A DNA stretch of 64,000 bases, from NCBI GenBank assembly GCA_018335855.1, contig JAGXRM010000030.1, positions 107,137-171,136 on the forward strand, written 5' to 3'. This stretch comes from Clostridiales bacterium. GTDB lineage: Bacteria; Bacillota; Dethiobacteria; Dethiobacterales; Dethiobacteraceae. Each line of letters begins with the position of its first letter. The stretch's first letter is position 1. A program made the translations under genes and the position numbers. This document shows, piece after piece, positions 19,676-28,773 of this stretch. Below the pieces are notes generated by a model that was given only the letters and a program-made list of their open reading frames with translations, was not told the origin of the DNA and did no database searches.

Positions 19676-20868
19676 TTTTTTTTTTCACTGCTTTCCCCGC
19701 CGCCTTGGGTAGGTGTTGCGTTCTCTGCTGTTAAAGATTTCCCGCTATGACCGGTTTTCTGACTGGATAAACGCTGCCAGAGCCCGCGCCAAAAAGCAGG
19801 ATATCCCCCTGATGTTTTACGCACAGGACCAATAGGGTTTGCAGGCGGGCTGTTTTTTTCTATCCGTTTTTCAGACTCGGTCGCTTTTTTCATAGCTTCT
19901 GCCACTTCCAGCAATTTAGGAGCTTCAATACGATGACGCAGTGCAGCTGGCAGAACTACTGCCAAATCTGAAAAATCAGCCACTGTTTTACCATGAAGAA
20001 TGGCGTGTAGCAATGCTCCGAGACGGGCTGCCTGTATTCCCCGGATACTTTCCAGCCTGAAGCGGATATATGCTTCGCCAAGGAATTCTTCCACCCGGGG
20101 GTCCAATGTAAGTGAATCCAAAATACCCTGACCAAGCGGCATCTGAGTAATACGCATGCTCTGTGGAAGATCCGTTTCGGCGTTAATAATTGCCCGCACG
20201 ACTTCAGGTCGGTCCGGCCTCTGAATCCGGACAGCAAAGTCAAACCGGTCTGCTAATTGCCTGCGTATTTCCTGCAGGGGCCCCGGTTCTTCATCAGGAT
20301 TAGAAGCTGCCCACACATTGACGGTGACAGGCATTTCAACCGTAGGCAGGCCTGTTTCCTCGATCTGTACCCTGCCAGGTTTTGTTCCCATAGCATCCAA
20401 TAGCACATCAACCAATGCCGGTGATGTATCTGCCAGCCTGTTTATTTCATCCACAAAAATTATGCCGCGGTTGGCCCGGGGCAGTGTCCCGGGCAACAGT
20501 GCTGCTGCCGGTCTTGTTTTGGAAGTAAGCCTGTCTAAATCTATACTCCCCACAACCGTGCCGATTTTGGCTGAATGAGAGACCTCCAGAAAAGGAACCA
20601 GAGTTTTCTCCTGGCTTAGGCCAACTTTATCTTTATGATCAGGACAATGGGGACGATTTGGTTCACAGTTATATAAACATCCATAAACCCTCTCCATCTG
20701 CGGCAAACGACTACGCGCAGCCCGAATCAGCGTTGTTTTGCCAGTACCCCGTTCACCTTCCACATGAAAATGAATGGGGACTCCCAGCCTGGCCGCCAGC
20801 AGTCCTATTTCAATAAATCGCTGTAACTCTTCATTCCCCTGGTGTAAAATGACATCGTTCCAATGCAT
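19639..20868 (-). CDS. Mg/Co-chelatase ChlI-like AAA+ ATPase (zero-frame product)
   Basis: A 409-residue AAA+ protein of the ChlI/BchI type: Walker A GERGTGKTT near residue 37, the family cysteine region GCLYNCEPNRPHCPDH, Walker B IIFVDEINRL, sensor-1 WAASNPDEEP and arginine finger ADRFDF. After the AAA module comes a lysine-, proline- and serine-rich tail (from about residue 300). The zero frame ends 12 codons after an A AAA AAG slippery site, at TAG 19639-19641. The ATG at 20868 is seven bases after AGGAGG. Normal termination would give the ATPase subunit; a -1 shift would give the VWA-containing subunit from the same message. Confidence 0.88.
   Translation of the reverse strand: MHWNDVILHQGNEELQRFIEIGLLAARLGVPIHFHVEGERGTGKTTLIRAARSRLPQMERVYGCLYNCEPNRPHCPDHKDKVGLSQEKTLVPFLEVSHSAKIGTVVGSIDLDRLTSKTRPAAALLPGTLPRANRGIIFVDEINRLADTSPALVDVLLDAMGTKPGRVQIEETGLPTVEMPVTVNVWAASNPDEEPGPLQEIRRQLADRFDFAVRIQRPDRPEVVRAIINAETDLPQSMRITQMPLGQGILDSLTLDPRVEEFLGEAYIRFRLESIRGIQAARLGALLHAILHGKTVADFSDLAVVLPAALRHRIEAPKLLEVAEAMKKATESEKRIEKNSPPANPIGPVRKTSGGYPAFWRGLWQRLSSQKTGHSGKSLTAENATPTQGGGESSEKKKTAVLTGPAETE
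19675..19685 (-). other. A10 slippery site with A AAA AAG heptamer
   Basis: The coding strand reads G, ten A residues, then GAC. In the AAA frame the codons are GAA AAA AAA AAG, which contains the heptamer A_AAA_AAG in the correct phase for -1 slippage. After the slip the next codon is GAC of the VWA frame. A GGGG-containing purine stretch (19695-19698, GGGGAAAG) lies 13 bases upstream and could act as an internal Shine-Dalgarno stimulator. No strong downstream hairpin is seen by eye. Transcriptional slippage adding one A would give the same product. Confidence 0.7.
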
Positions 20869-20923
20869 GCATGTCCTCCTGCTGTTTTTTTTAGCGTTCC
20901 CTCTTAGAAGGAAAAACATACAA

Positions 20924-20955
20924 AAAAAGTGAACAGCAGCAGCTGTTCACTTTTT
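20924..20955 (-). terminator. Terminator after rodZ
   Basis: 14-bp stem (20924-20937 with 20942-20955), loop AGCA, then TTTG on the minus strand after the A/T-rich stem end. It separates rodZ from the chelatase-like genes. Confidence 0.85.
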
Positions 20956-20986
20956 CATAGGCCAGGAAAATATAACGCTCAGTTGT

Positions 20987-21829
20987 TTAATTCTCTGCAA
21001 TCTCTATGTGAAGTGTATACGCATTTGCGGTAGCAGGTAGATCCAAACTTTCTCCGCCCACGTTCACTTTCATGCCCGGAGGGTTACCGATACGGATACG
21101 AATTTCTTTATTTGCAGAGATTCGTTTTATGTTGCCGGGGGAAAAGGTATCTTCCAAAAGGTATGCATTGTCCGCTTCCACACGAATCCAGCAACGTTCC
21201 GTAAAGGTCAGCGCCACATCCAGAGAGTCAACGTTATAAACATGAAATAGCACTCTGTCCTGCCGGCTGTCTCTCTCAATTCGTATTTGCGGAGGTGCGG
21301 GAGTTACAGGTTCATTCGGGGTAATAACGGGAAGGTCGTTGGTCGGTGGGTCTTCATCCGGCAGAGGATTCTCCTGGACAGGCGGTACTCCAGGAGTTAC
21401 GCCTCCTGTCATTAAACCGGTATAAACAGCACGGACAGCAAACACAGCGAATAGCAACACGGCGAGTACCGTAACAAGGCGACGTTTATTCACCCGTCTG
21501 GTTGTTCGCACAATTTTGATATTTTGAGGAATACCTGACGTTGCTCTAGGTTTTGGCACAGCTTTTTCCGGGGCAGGCTTACCTTTGGTTTTTTCACCTT
21601 TAACTGACTCATCATACCGATTAACCAACTGCTCCGGTGCCAGACCTACTTCTGTGGCATATTTGCGTAATGCACCTTTTAAGTACACTTCTCCGGGGAA
21701 AGCCGTAAACGTTCCGCTTTCCAAAGCCAGCAGATATTTTTTCGCTATTAATGTACGGTTGGATATTTCATCCACTGATATACCCAGTTCCTCCCGGGCC
21801 TGACGCAATTCACTGCCTATCTCTTTCAT
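20987..21829 (-). CDS. rodZ: RodZ-like cytoskeleton/HTH membrane protein
   Basis: A 280-residue protein: N-terminal HTH (residues 3-65, LRQAREELGISVDEIS and SGTFTAFPGEVYLKGALRKYA), basic juxtamembrane stretch (VRTTRRVNKRRL), one membrane helix near 125-142, a proline-rich spacer and a C-terminal DUF4115 domain. RodZ links MreB to the wall-elongation machinery. YmfM holds this position near spoIIIE in Bacillus. GGGAGTGG precedes the ATG. Confidence 0.9.
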   Translation of the reverse strand: MKEIGSELRQAREELGISVDEISNRTLIAKKYLLALESGTFTAFPGEVYLKGALRKYATEVGLAPEQLVNRYDESVKGEKTKGKPAPEKAVPKPRATSGIPQNIKIVRTTRRVNKRRLVTVLAVLLFAVFAVRAVYTGLMTGGVTPGVPPVQENPLPDEDPPTNDLPVITPNEPVTPAPPQIRIERDSRQDRVLFHVYNVDSLDVALTFTERCWIRVEADNAYLLEDTFSPGNIKRISANKEIRIRIGNPPGMKVNVGGESLDLPATANAYTLHIEIAEN

Positions 21830-21846
21830 TTTACCACTCCCGTTTC

Positions 21847-24162
21847 TTACATAGTCGGGTTATCTGAATTCTCATCCATTAACAGTTTCGAGACTTGATC
21901 TGCAGTAATCATAACTTCCCTGGCTTTGCTTCCTTCAAATCGGCCGACAAACCCGCGCCTTTCCATATCATCTATTAACCGGGCGGCCCGTGTGTATCCG
22001 ATCCGCAGACGTCGCTGCAACATGGAGATAGAAGCCGTTTCTGCCTGTGCCACCAACATTACCGCTTCGGGAAAAAGCTCGTCCTCTTCATACCAATCGT
22101 TCTCTTCTTCTTCTTCCGGAAGCATCTGTTCCTGATACTGCGGCTCCCCTTGGCCCTTTATAAATCCCAGCAGTTCTGTCAATTCCCTTTCGTTAATAAA
22201 GGCTCCCTGAACCCGGTAAGGCTTGGATACGCCGACTGGATGGAAAAGGGCGTCACCCCGCCCCAGAAGTTTTTCCGCACCACCCATATCTAAGATAGTT
22301 CGGGAATCGGCCTGGGATGAAACGGCAAAAGCAATCCTGGATGTAATGTTGGCTTTAATCACACCGGTGATGACATCAACAGATGGTCGCTGAGTCGCAA
22401 TAACAAGGTGGATACCTGCCGCCCTGGACATTTGTGCCAACCGGGCTATAGAATCTTCCACATCGGCAGCGGCCACCATCATTAAATCAGCCAGTTCATC
22501 AATAATGACGACGATATAAGGTAAAAGTTCCGTTTCTTCGTTGAGTTGACGCTTTCTATCGTTAAAGCCGTTAATATCACGCACACTTTCCCGTGCAAAT
22601 AATTCATATCTTCGGCCCATTTCTTTCAACATATTCTTTAAAGCAAGCGACGCCCGTTTAGGATCTGTCACAACAGGCATCAGCAGATGGGGAATCCCGT
22701 TAAATGTACTCAACTCAACCACTTTAGGGTCAATCATTACAAATTTAGCCTCTTCAGGCCGGGCTTTAAACAAAATGCTGGCAATCAAGGCATTAATGCA
22801 TACGCTCTTGCCTGAGCCTGTTGAACCGGCAATCAGAAAGTGAGGCATTTTCATTAAGTCAGCCAAAATAGGATTGCCTGTAATATCTTTACCCAGACCA
22901 ATCGTCAACGGTGAGGACGCTTGCCTAAACAGGTCATCGTCCAGCACCTCCCGCAGGTAAACCGGGGCTATAACCTTATTAGGTACTTCAATGCCCACGG
23001 CAGCTTTACCCGGGATAGGTGCTTCAATACGAACATCGGATGCAGCCAGGTTTAGTGCCAGATCATCGGCCAACGCCACAATTTTGCTGACTTTTACACC
23101 ACTTTCCGGCTGAAGTTCGAAACGGGTAACAGTTGGACCCGTTTGTGCAGCGACAACTTTTACTTTCACGCCAAAACTCTCCAGTGTCTGCTCCAGAATC
23201 CGGGACCTCTCCGCTATTGTCTTTTGCTGTTGGCTGTCTTTAAGCCGGGGGACTTTGCTTAACAGCGAAAGCGGCGGCAACTCATAGTCTCCCAACGGCG
23301 GGACGATAGAAATGCCCGGCGGTCTTTCGTTCACTTCGACAATCAGCGGATTATCACCGTTTGACAGTGGTGCTTCCTTGGCAGAGACAATCGGCACGGT
23401 TTCTGATAATGGTTCACCAAACAAACTTACTTCCACCGCTGGTTCCGAAAGTATGTCCACCGTATCTGTCGGGACGGACGAACTATTTTCAGGTATCGGT
23501 TTCTTTTTACGTTTTTTACCTGCCTTATCCGTACTTAATTCCGCTGTACATTCCCCTTCATCCGTATATGAGGAGAAAAGGAACTTAAAAATCGAGCCGG
23601 CAGACATACAGGCACGGAAAGCTGTTCTGCCCGCAAAGCGAATACATGCAAAAAGTGTTGTAAATAGCTGGATTAAAGAGTGGTTGGTAATCAGGAGAAA
23701 AGAAATTACAGCCAAGGCAGTTAATACTATTTGGCTACCGATATCACGGAATAAAAAATAAAAGACGACGGAAAAAAATGCCCCGACCACACCTCCCCCC
23801 AGTTGTTGATATCCCAGTTGGAAGCTGGCTCTGTAAATTCCCACGTCCCGTACCAAATCCTCATATTCCACAAGCATCCTCATCTGAGCCCAAATCACGA
23901 GAATCACGACAAAGAGTAGAAAACCCAACTGCCGCTGACTCTTATTGGGCAACTTCCAGGGAAGTGCGGCTATAAGAATAACCAAGGGAACCAGAATAGC
24001 CACGTCTCCTGTCAGAGTGCGTAGAACATTATTTAAAAATATGCCGACTTCTCCGGTCTGCACCGTAAAGTTCAGTGCAGCAAAACACAAAGCGGCCAGT
24101 GCCAGCAGAATGACTGCTCTGATTTGCTGTTTAATTTCATCTTTAATCTCTTGGACAGCCAT
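21847..24162 (-). CDS. ftsK: DNA translocase FtsK/SpoIIIE
   Basis: A 771-residue membrane-anchored DNA pump. Four hydrophobic helices in the first 180 residues, an acidic and proline-containing linker, then the alpha/beta motor domain with Walker A AGSTGSGKSVCIN near residue 445 and Walker B VVIIDELADL. The C-terminal gamma winged helix (SISMLQRRLRIGYTRAARLIDDMERRG) reads polar DNA sequences. It moves chromosome through the division or sporulation septum. Whether it is the sole FtsK or a SpoIIIE specialist cannot be told here. Confidence 0.97.
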   Translation of the reverse strand: MAVQEIKDEIKQQIRAVILLALAALCFAALNFTVQTGEVGIFLNNVLRTLTGDVAILVPLVILIAALPWKLPNKSQRQLGFLLFVVILVIWAQMRMLVEYEDLVRDVGIYRASFQLGYQQLGGGVVGAFFSVVFYFLFRDIGSQIVLTALAVISFLLITNHSLIQLFTTLFACIRFAGRTAFRACMSAGSIFKFLFSSYTDEGECTAELSTDKAGKKRKKKPIPENSSSVPTDTVDILSEPAVEVSLFGEPLSETVPIVSAKEAPLSNGDNPLIVEVNERPPGISIVPPLGDYELPPLSLLSKVPRLKDSQQQKTIAERSRILEQTLESFGVKVKVVAAQTGPTVTRFELQPESGVKVSKIVALADDLALNLAASDVRIEAPIPGKAAVGIEVPNKVIAPVYLREVLDDDLFRQASSPLTIGLGKDITGNPILADLMKMPHFLIAGSTGSGKSVCINALIASILFKARPEEAKFVMIDPKVVELSTFNGIPHLLMPVVTDPKRASLALKNMLKEMGRRYELFARESVRDINGFNDRKRQLNEETELLPYIVVIIDELADLMMVAAADVEDSIARLAQMSRAAGIHLVIATQRPSVDVITGVIKANITSRIAFAVSSQADSRTILDMGGAEKLLGRGDALFHPVGVSKPYRVQGAFINERELTELLGFIKGQGEPQYQEQMLPEEEEENDWYEEDELFPEAVMLVAQAETASISMLQRRLRIGYTRAARLIDDMERRGFVGRFEGSKAREVMITADQVSKLLMDENSDNPTM

Positions 24163-24185
24163 AGGGCACCCCGGTTCTCTCTAGT

Positions 24186-24974
24186 CTAATAGCCCGCAAG
24201 TTTCAAAATAATAGTCGCAGAGCCTGCGATCCAGCAGTAGTGAGCAAAATAGTGAAAACGACTAGTCTTTAGTAAATGGAGAAACACTTTTATAGCCAGA
24301 ATCCCGGAAATAAATGCGGCAACGGTACCGTAGAGCACGCCGGATGAGAGCCCGGTAAAGCCGGCTGAATTCAAGTGTCGCAATTCCATGAGTGTGGCAC
24401 CAAAAATAACAGGGATGGAAACGAGAAAGGAAAACTTGACCGCCGTTTCTCTGTCCATGCCGCGCCATAGCGCAGCGGTAATCGTAGAGCCGGACCGTGA
24501 AATTCCGGGAATAATTGCCATCCCCTGGGCAACGCTAACCAGCAAAGAATCGGCCGGTGTAACTGTACCCTCTTGTTTTTTTCCGGGAATCAAGGTATTT
24601 AACAGGTACACAATACCTCCGGTAACTAAAAGCATAAATCCAACGATAATTGTTGATTCATAAAAAAGCTTAAACACATCAGCAAAAAACAAGCCCATCA
24701 GGCCGGTGGGGATTGTACCCAAAACGAGCATGTATGCAAAATGGCGCTCCGTCTTTTCTTTGGTAAAGCGGGTAATAATGCGAATCAGATCTCCGCCAAA
24801 AACCCAGACAACAGATAATAATGTGCCAAAGTGGACCATAATTTCAAACGTAATTCCCGGCTCCCGTACACCAAGAAAATCCTGTGCAATGACTAAATGT
24901 CCGGAACTGGACACTGGTAGAAATTCAGTCAGCCCCTGCAGAATTCCTAAAAATATTCCTTCAATACTCCCCAT
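24186..24974 (-). CDS. uppP: Undecaprenyl-diphosphatase UppP/BacA
   Basis: A 262-residue membrane phosphatase that recycles undecaprenyl pyrophosphate for wall synthesis. Both signature regions are present: QGLTEFLPVSSSGHL near residue 13 and PGISRSGST near 160. Seven to eight helices. The ATG at 24974 follows GGAGGG; the longer frame upstream runs into the Na/Pi gene end. UppS, 35 kb away in the window, makes the substrate lipid. Confidence 0.96.
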   Translation of the reverse strand: MGSIEGIFLGILQGLTEFLPVSSSGHLVIAQDFLGVREPGITFEIMVHFGTLLSVVWVFGGDLIRIITRFTKEKTERHFAYMLVLGTIPTGLMGLFFADVFKLFYESTIIVGFMLLVTGGIVYLLNTLIPGKKQEGTVTPADSLLVSVAQGMAIIPGISRSGSTITAALWRGMDRETAVKFSFLVSIPVIFGATLMELRHLNSAGFTGLSSGVLYGTVAAFISGILAIKVFLHLLKTSRFHYFAHYCWIAGSATIILKLAGY

Positions 24975-24994
24975 GTAACCCTCCACGCTATTTT

Positions 24995-25978
24995 TCAAAA
25001 CCATCTTGCAATTATTTCGCTAAGGATAGCGGATATCCTTTTTTTATCCTTATTTTCCGGCACTGTCAACCATTCCACCAGGCATTGAAACGGTTTTAAA
25101 AACAATAACAAAAGCAAAGCGCCACATCCGTTGTAAATTGTGTGTGCATTGGCTAATTGACGGGGGAGTGTTGTTGATATTGACGCTGCAACATCAACAA
25201 ATGTATAAAACATGGGTAATATTAACAATACGCTAAATACATTAAAGAGCAAATGTGCCAGTGCCGCGCGTCTGGCAGTCACACCTGTCCCCAGTCCTGC
25301 CAACAGGGATGTAACGCAGGTACCCACATCAGCGCCTATTATTAAGCTAACACCAGCGGCCAGTGTTAACATGCCATTTTGCGCAAGAAGCAATATCATC
25401 CCTACTACGGCACTGGAACTCTGCAGTAATGCGGTGACAGCCGCACCGGCCAGTATGCCTGACAACGGATGGTACGAGGCGCTGAGTAATACAGCACCAA
25501 ACAGCGCCGTTTCAGAAAGCGGGGCCAGCGCCGCCCCCATCGTCTTCAGTCCGAACAACAGAACGCCAAGGCCTGTAAGCGTCCTACCCACGTCCTTACC
25601 TCTGCCCTGCGGCATTGCAGCAAGCATTAGCATTCCTGCCCCTGCCAGAGGCAATGCGTAGTTCTGAAGTTGAAAGGATAGTAACTGACCGGTAACTGTC
25701 GTACCTACATTTGCGCCAATAATCACAGCAATAGCTGGTGCTAACGGAATTAGTCCTGCTTCTGCCACGCTGACCACAATCACTGTCGTCAGTGAACTGC
25801 TTTGCGTCAGTGCCGTAAAGATTAGCCCACATAAAAATGCAGAAATCCTGTTTTCCGTAAAGCGGCGGATATTTGCTGCAAATGTGGTACCGCCCATTTT
25901 TTCCAGACCTGCAGTCATCAGCCTAAGACCACCTAAAAATAGCAGCAACCCGGACATCAGTATGAATACGGTTCCCAT
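24995..25978 (-). CDS. Na/Pi-cotransporter family protein
   Basis: A 327-residue membrane protein with the two inverted QSSS repeats of the family (TALTQSSSLTT and TALLQSSSAVVG), each with a following G-A-N/D-V-G-T motif. These residues form the sodium and phosphate site in NptA/SLC34 proteins. The short C-terminus has no PhoU domain, unlike many bacterial forms. The ATG at 25978 has GGGTGAT in front; an ATG four codons earlier overlaps that site. It is transcribed divergently from the hydrogenase operon, 72 bases away. Confidence 0.88.
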   Translation of the reverse strand: MGTVFILMSGLLLFLGGLRLMTAGLEKMGGTTFAANIRRFTENRISAFLCGLIFTALTQSSSLTTVIVVSVAEAGLIPLAPAIAVIIGANVGTTVTGQLLSFQLQNYALPLAGAGMLMLAAMPQGRGKDVGRTLTGLGVLLFGLKTMGAALAPLSETALFGAVLLSASYHPLSGILAGAAVTALLQSSSAVVGMILLLAQNGMLTLAAGVSLIIGADVGTCVTSLLAGLGTGVTARRAALAHLLFNVFSVLLILPMFYTFVDVAASISTTLPRQLANAHTIYNGCGALLLLLFLKPFQCLVEWLTVPENKDKKRISAILSEIIARWF

Positions 25979-26050
25979 TGCATCACCCATAAATTTTATG
26001 CAGCGCGACTGTTATAAATCTCTGGTATTATTGGGAGAATAAACATTATT

Positions 26051-27337
26051 GTGCACAGGGGGCTTAAAATCTTGCTAACTCGCCGCAAATTTTTACGGCT
26101 TTGCCTGAATACAGCAGCTTCTGCCACGTTGGCACAGATGCTATTGCCGGAATTGGCTGAGGCGTTGCGCCTTATCCCGGGAGGAAAACCGCCGGTAATC
26201 TGGATCGAAGGAACATCCTGTACCGGCAACTCCATCTCCCTGGACAATATCGCCGACCCCTCCCTCCGCACTGTTTTTGAAGAAATTATTGACCTGCGCT
26301 ATCAACAACTGACTATGTGGCCGCAAAGCTACCAGGCTATGGACGTGCTGCATGAAACAAAGGAAAAGGAGCGCGGTCGATATATTCTTGTGGTAGAAGG
26401 CGGAATTCCGATGGGGCTCCCGGAATCGGTCATTGTGGGAGAACGGGATGGCATCCAGTTAAACGCCAGAGATACCATCCCCTGGTTAGCCGAAGACGCC
26501 ATGGCAGTGGTAGCCGTAGGTAACTGTGCTGCCTTTGGCGGTCCCTCAAAAGCTTATCCCAATCCGACAGGTACCAAGGGCGTCTGGAATGTGGTGACTA
26601 ACACACCCGTTATTAATGTGCCAGGTTGCCCGGCTCATCCTGACTGGATGGTGGGAACAATCGTCCACATTATTTTATATGGCCTTCCCCGCGTTGATGA
26701 GTTTCGACGGCCCACAATGTTTTTTGGCCAGCTTGTCCATGACATCTGCCCCAGAAGGTTTTTCTTTTTTAATGGGGATTTTGCTAATGCACCGGGAGAG
26801 GCAGGATGCTTGTTCAAGGTGGGATGTAAAGGACCTGTGACCCACGCCGACTGTCCGACCCGGAAGTTTAATGACGGGATTAACTGGTGTATTAATGCCA
26901 ACAACCCGTGCATCGGCTGTGCTACCCCGGATTTTCCCGACGGCGGTACATCCCCGTTCTTTGAACACCTGACAGACATACGTGTCCTGCCCGGCATTGA
27001 AACGACAGCTGTTACAGTAACGAAAGGTGTGGGTGCTGCCACAGCTTTAGGTATTGGCGCTCACTTCGCCGTTAACCTGGCTAAGGGACGTCTGGGTAAT
27101 AACCTGACGCTGGAGACTGAGAAAGAAATACCGGTTCCAACAGATAACCCCTACAGTGCAATTAAAGATGAGTTGGAAACAGAAAGAAATGCGCTGATTA
27201 AAATCGAAGCGGAACAAATCCTTATGCAACAGGATATAAAACAAATCCGAAGATTACAAAACCAGGGCCGTGCCGGCAAATCACTGCTATCCAAACTGAA
27301 CCCGCTACGATTTTTCAGGAAAAAGAATAAACTGTAA
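26051..27337 (+). CDS. hyaA: NiFe hydrogenase small subunit, Tat-exported
   Basis: A 428-residue iron-sulfur subunit. Tat signal TRRKFLRLC at the N-terminus. Cluster ligands are visible: EGTSCTGN for the proximal cluster, GNCAAFGG, GCPAHPDW, then CLFKVGCKGP, CPTRKFN and CIGC for the others. A hydrophobic anchor (GAATALGIGAHFAVNLA, about residues 323-340) is followed by a charged, partly helical tail of about 80 residues that is longer than usual. The frame starts with GTG at 26051; TTG at 26072 with AGGGGG before it gives a more typical Tat leader and may be the true start. It carries electrons from the NiFe site to cytochrome b outside the membrane. Confidence 0.95.
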   Translation: MHRGLKILLTRRKFLRLCLNTAASATLAQMLLPELAEALRLIPGGKPPVIWIEGTSCTGNSISLDNIADPSLRTVFEEIIDLRYQQLTMWPQSYQAMDVLHETKEKERGRYILVVEGGIPMGLPESVIVGERDGIQLNARDTIPWLAEDAMAVVAVGNCAAFGGPSKAYPNPTGTKGVWNVVTNTPVINVPGCPAHPDWMVGTIVHIILYGLPRVDEFRRPTMFFGQLVHDICPRRFFFFNGDFANAPGEAGCLFKVGCKGPVTHADCPTRKFNDGINWCINANNPCIGCATPDFPDGGTSPFFEHLTDIRVLPGIETTAVTVTKGVGAATALGIGAHFAVNLAKGRLGNNLTLETEKEIPVPTDNPYSAIKDELETERNALIKIEAEQILMQQDIKQIRRLQNQGRAGKSLLSKLNPLRFFRKKNKL

Positions 27338-27350
27338 TGGGGAGGCCTTT

Positions 27351-28763
27351 ATGACTAAGGTAAGAATAAATCCATTGACCCGTGCCCACGGGTATATGGC
27401 GGTTGAAGTGGACATACAAAACGGAGAAGTTGTCGATGCCTGGAGCAGCGGATTGCTTTTCCGCGGTTTTGAGGCGATGCTGAAAAATCGCTCACCCCAT
27501 GATGCCGTTTATTTAACACAGCGAATATGCGGTATTTGCTCTTCAGCTCACGCGATGGCCAGTTCCATTGCCCTGGAAAATGCATTTGATATTTCTGTAC
27601 CCAAAAACGGTTACATTCTGAGAAACCTGACGTTTGGTGCAGATATGCTCCAAAATCACCTGCGAAATATATATCTGCTGGTTATCCCTGACTATATTAC
27701 TGCACCAGGCGGGGCTCCCGGCGGTCCTCCCAACAACGATGACATACGTTTGCCGAAAGCTGTGAATGACCGTATTCAAGCACATTACCTTGAGGCACTG
27801 GAGACCAGTGACCTCGCGCATAAGGCTGTTGCAGCATTTGGCGGAAAGGCGCCCCATCTGCAAAGCATTATCGCCGGCGGAGTTACAGAACAAGTCTTAA
27901 CCGACCGGATTATGCATTACCAAAGTCTGGTGTCTCAGATACACAGTTTTGTTACAGAAAAGATGATTCCGGATATCGAAGATCTTTCTCGCTATTATGA
28001 TGACTACTTTAACATAGGCCGCGGATACGGCAATCTCCTTTCTTTCGGCATGTTCCCGGTAGGGGCAAATAACGAAGACCGGATTTTTAAAGCAGGCGTT
28101 CTCCGTAACGGTCAGGACAATGGCAACTTTGATCCAGATAAAATTACTCAGGATATTGCCCGGGCCTGGTACCGGGGAGACGAAGGTGCCAGAGCCCCGT
28201 TCGACGGGGAAAGCACACCATTTCCCCAAAAAGCCGACGCTTACTCTTGGATTAAGGCGCCCCGTTACGGGGGAGAACCGTTTGAAGGAGGACCATTGGC
28301 CAGAATGTGGTTTTCCGGCATTTATAAAAACGGTATTTCAGTGATGGACCGCTTGATGGCCCGTGCTATCGAAACAAAGGAAATTGCCGAAAAAGTGAAT
28401 GACTGGATTCATGAATTAGTCCCTGATATGCCCACTATTAATTGGATAAACCCGTTGCCTGCATCAGGCGAAGCGGCGGGTCTGGTCGATTCCATGCGCG
28501 GCACATTGGCACATTGGATTCGTGTGCAAAATCACCGAATTGCAGCATACAGAATCATTACTCCCTCTGCGTGGAATCTTTCTCCCAGAGACGGAGAAGG
28601 ACGAAAGGGTCCGGTGGAAGAAGCCCTGATTGGCACACCGGTTGCCAATCGGGATAATCCGGTGGAAGTAGGGCGGGTTATCCGTTCATTCGATCCCTGC
28701 ATCTCCTGCGCAGTTCATGTCCTGCAAAAAGACGGCACTTCAAAACCGTGGCGACAGTTTTAG
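27351..28763 (+). CDS. hyaB: NiFe hydrogenase large subunit
   Basis: A 470-residue catalytic subunit that splits or makes H2. L1 motif RICGIC near residue 60 and L2 motif DPCISCAVH near the C-terminus give the four cysteines that bind nickel and the Fe(CN)2CO unit. Fourteen residues follow the final His (VLQKDGTSKPWRQF); they fit the tail removed by the maturation protease encoded downstream. The protein is shorter than the 530-600 residues of many group 1 large subunits. GGGGAGG precedes the ATG. Confidence 0.96.
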   Translation: MTKVRINPLTRAHGYMAVEVDIQNGEVVDAWSSGLLFRGFEAMLKNRSPHDAVYLTQRICGICSSAHAMASSIALENAFDISVPKNGYILRNLTFGADMLQNHLRNIYLLVIPDYITAPGGAPGGPPNNDDIRLPKAVNDRIQAHYLEALETSDLAHKAVAAFGGKAPHLQSIIAGGVTEQVLTDRIMHYQSLVSQIHSFVTEKMIPDIEDLSRYYDDYFNIGRGYGNLLSFGMFPVGANNEDRIFKAGVLRNGQDNGNFDPDKITQDIARAWYRGDEGARAPFDGESTPFPQKADAYSWIKAPRYGGEPFEGGPLARMWFSGIYKNGISVMDRLMARAIETKEIAEKVNDWIHELVPDMPTINWINPLPASGEAAGLVDSMRGTLAHWIRVQNHRIAAYRIITPSAWNLSPRDGEGRKGPVEEALIGTPVANRDNPVEVGRVIRSFDPCISCAVHVLQKDGTSKPWRQF

Positions 28764-28773
28764 GAGGAGAATC

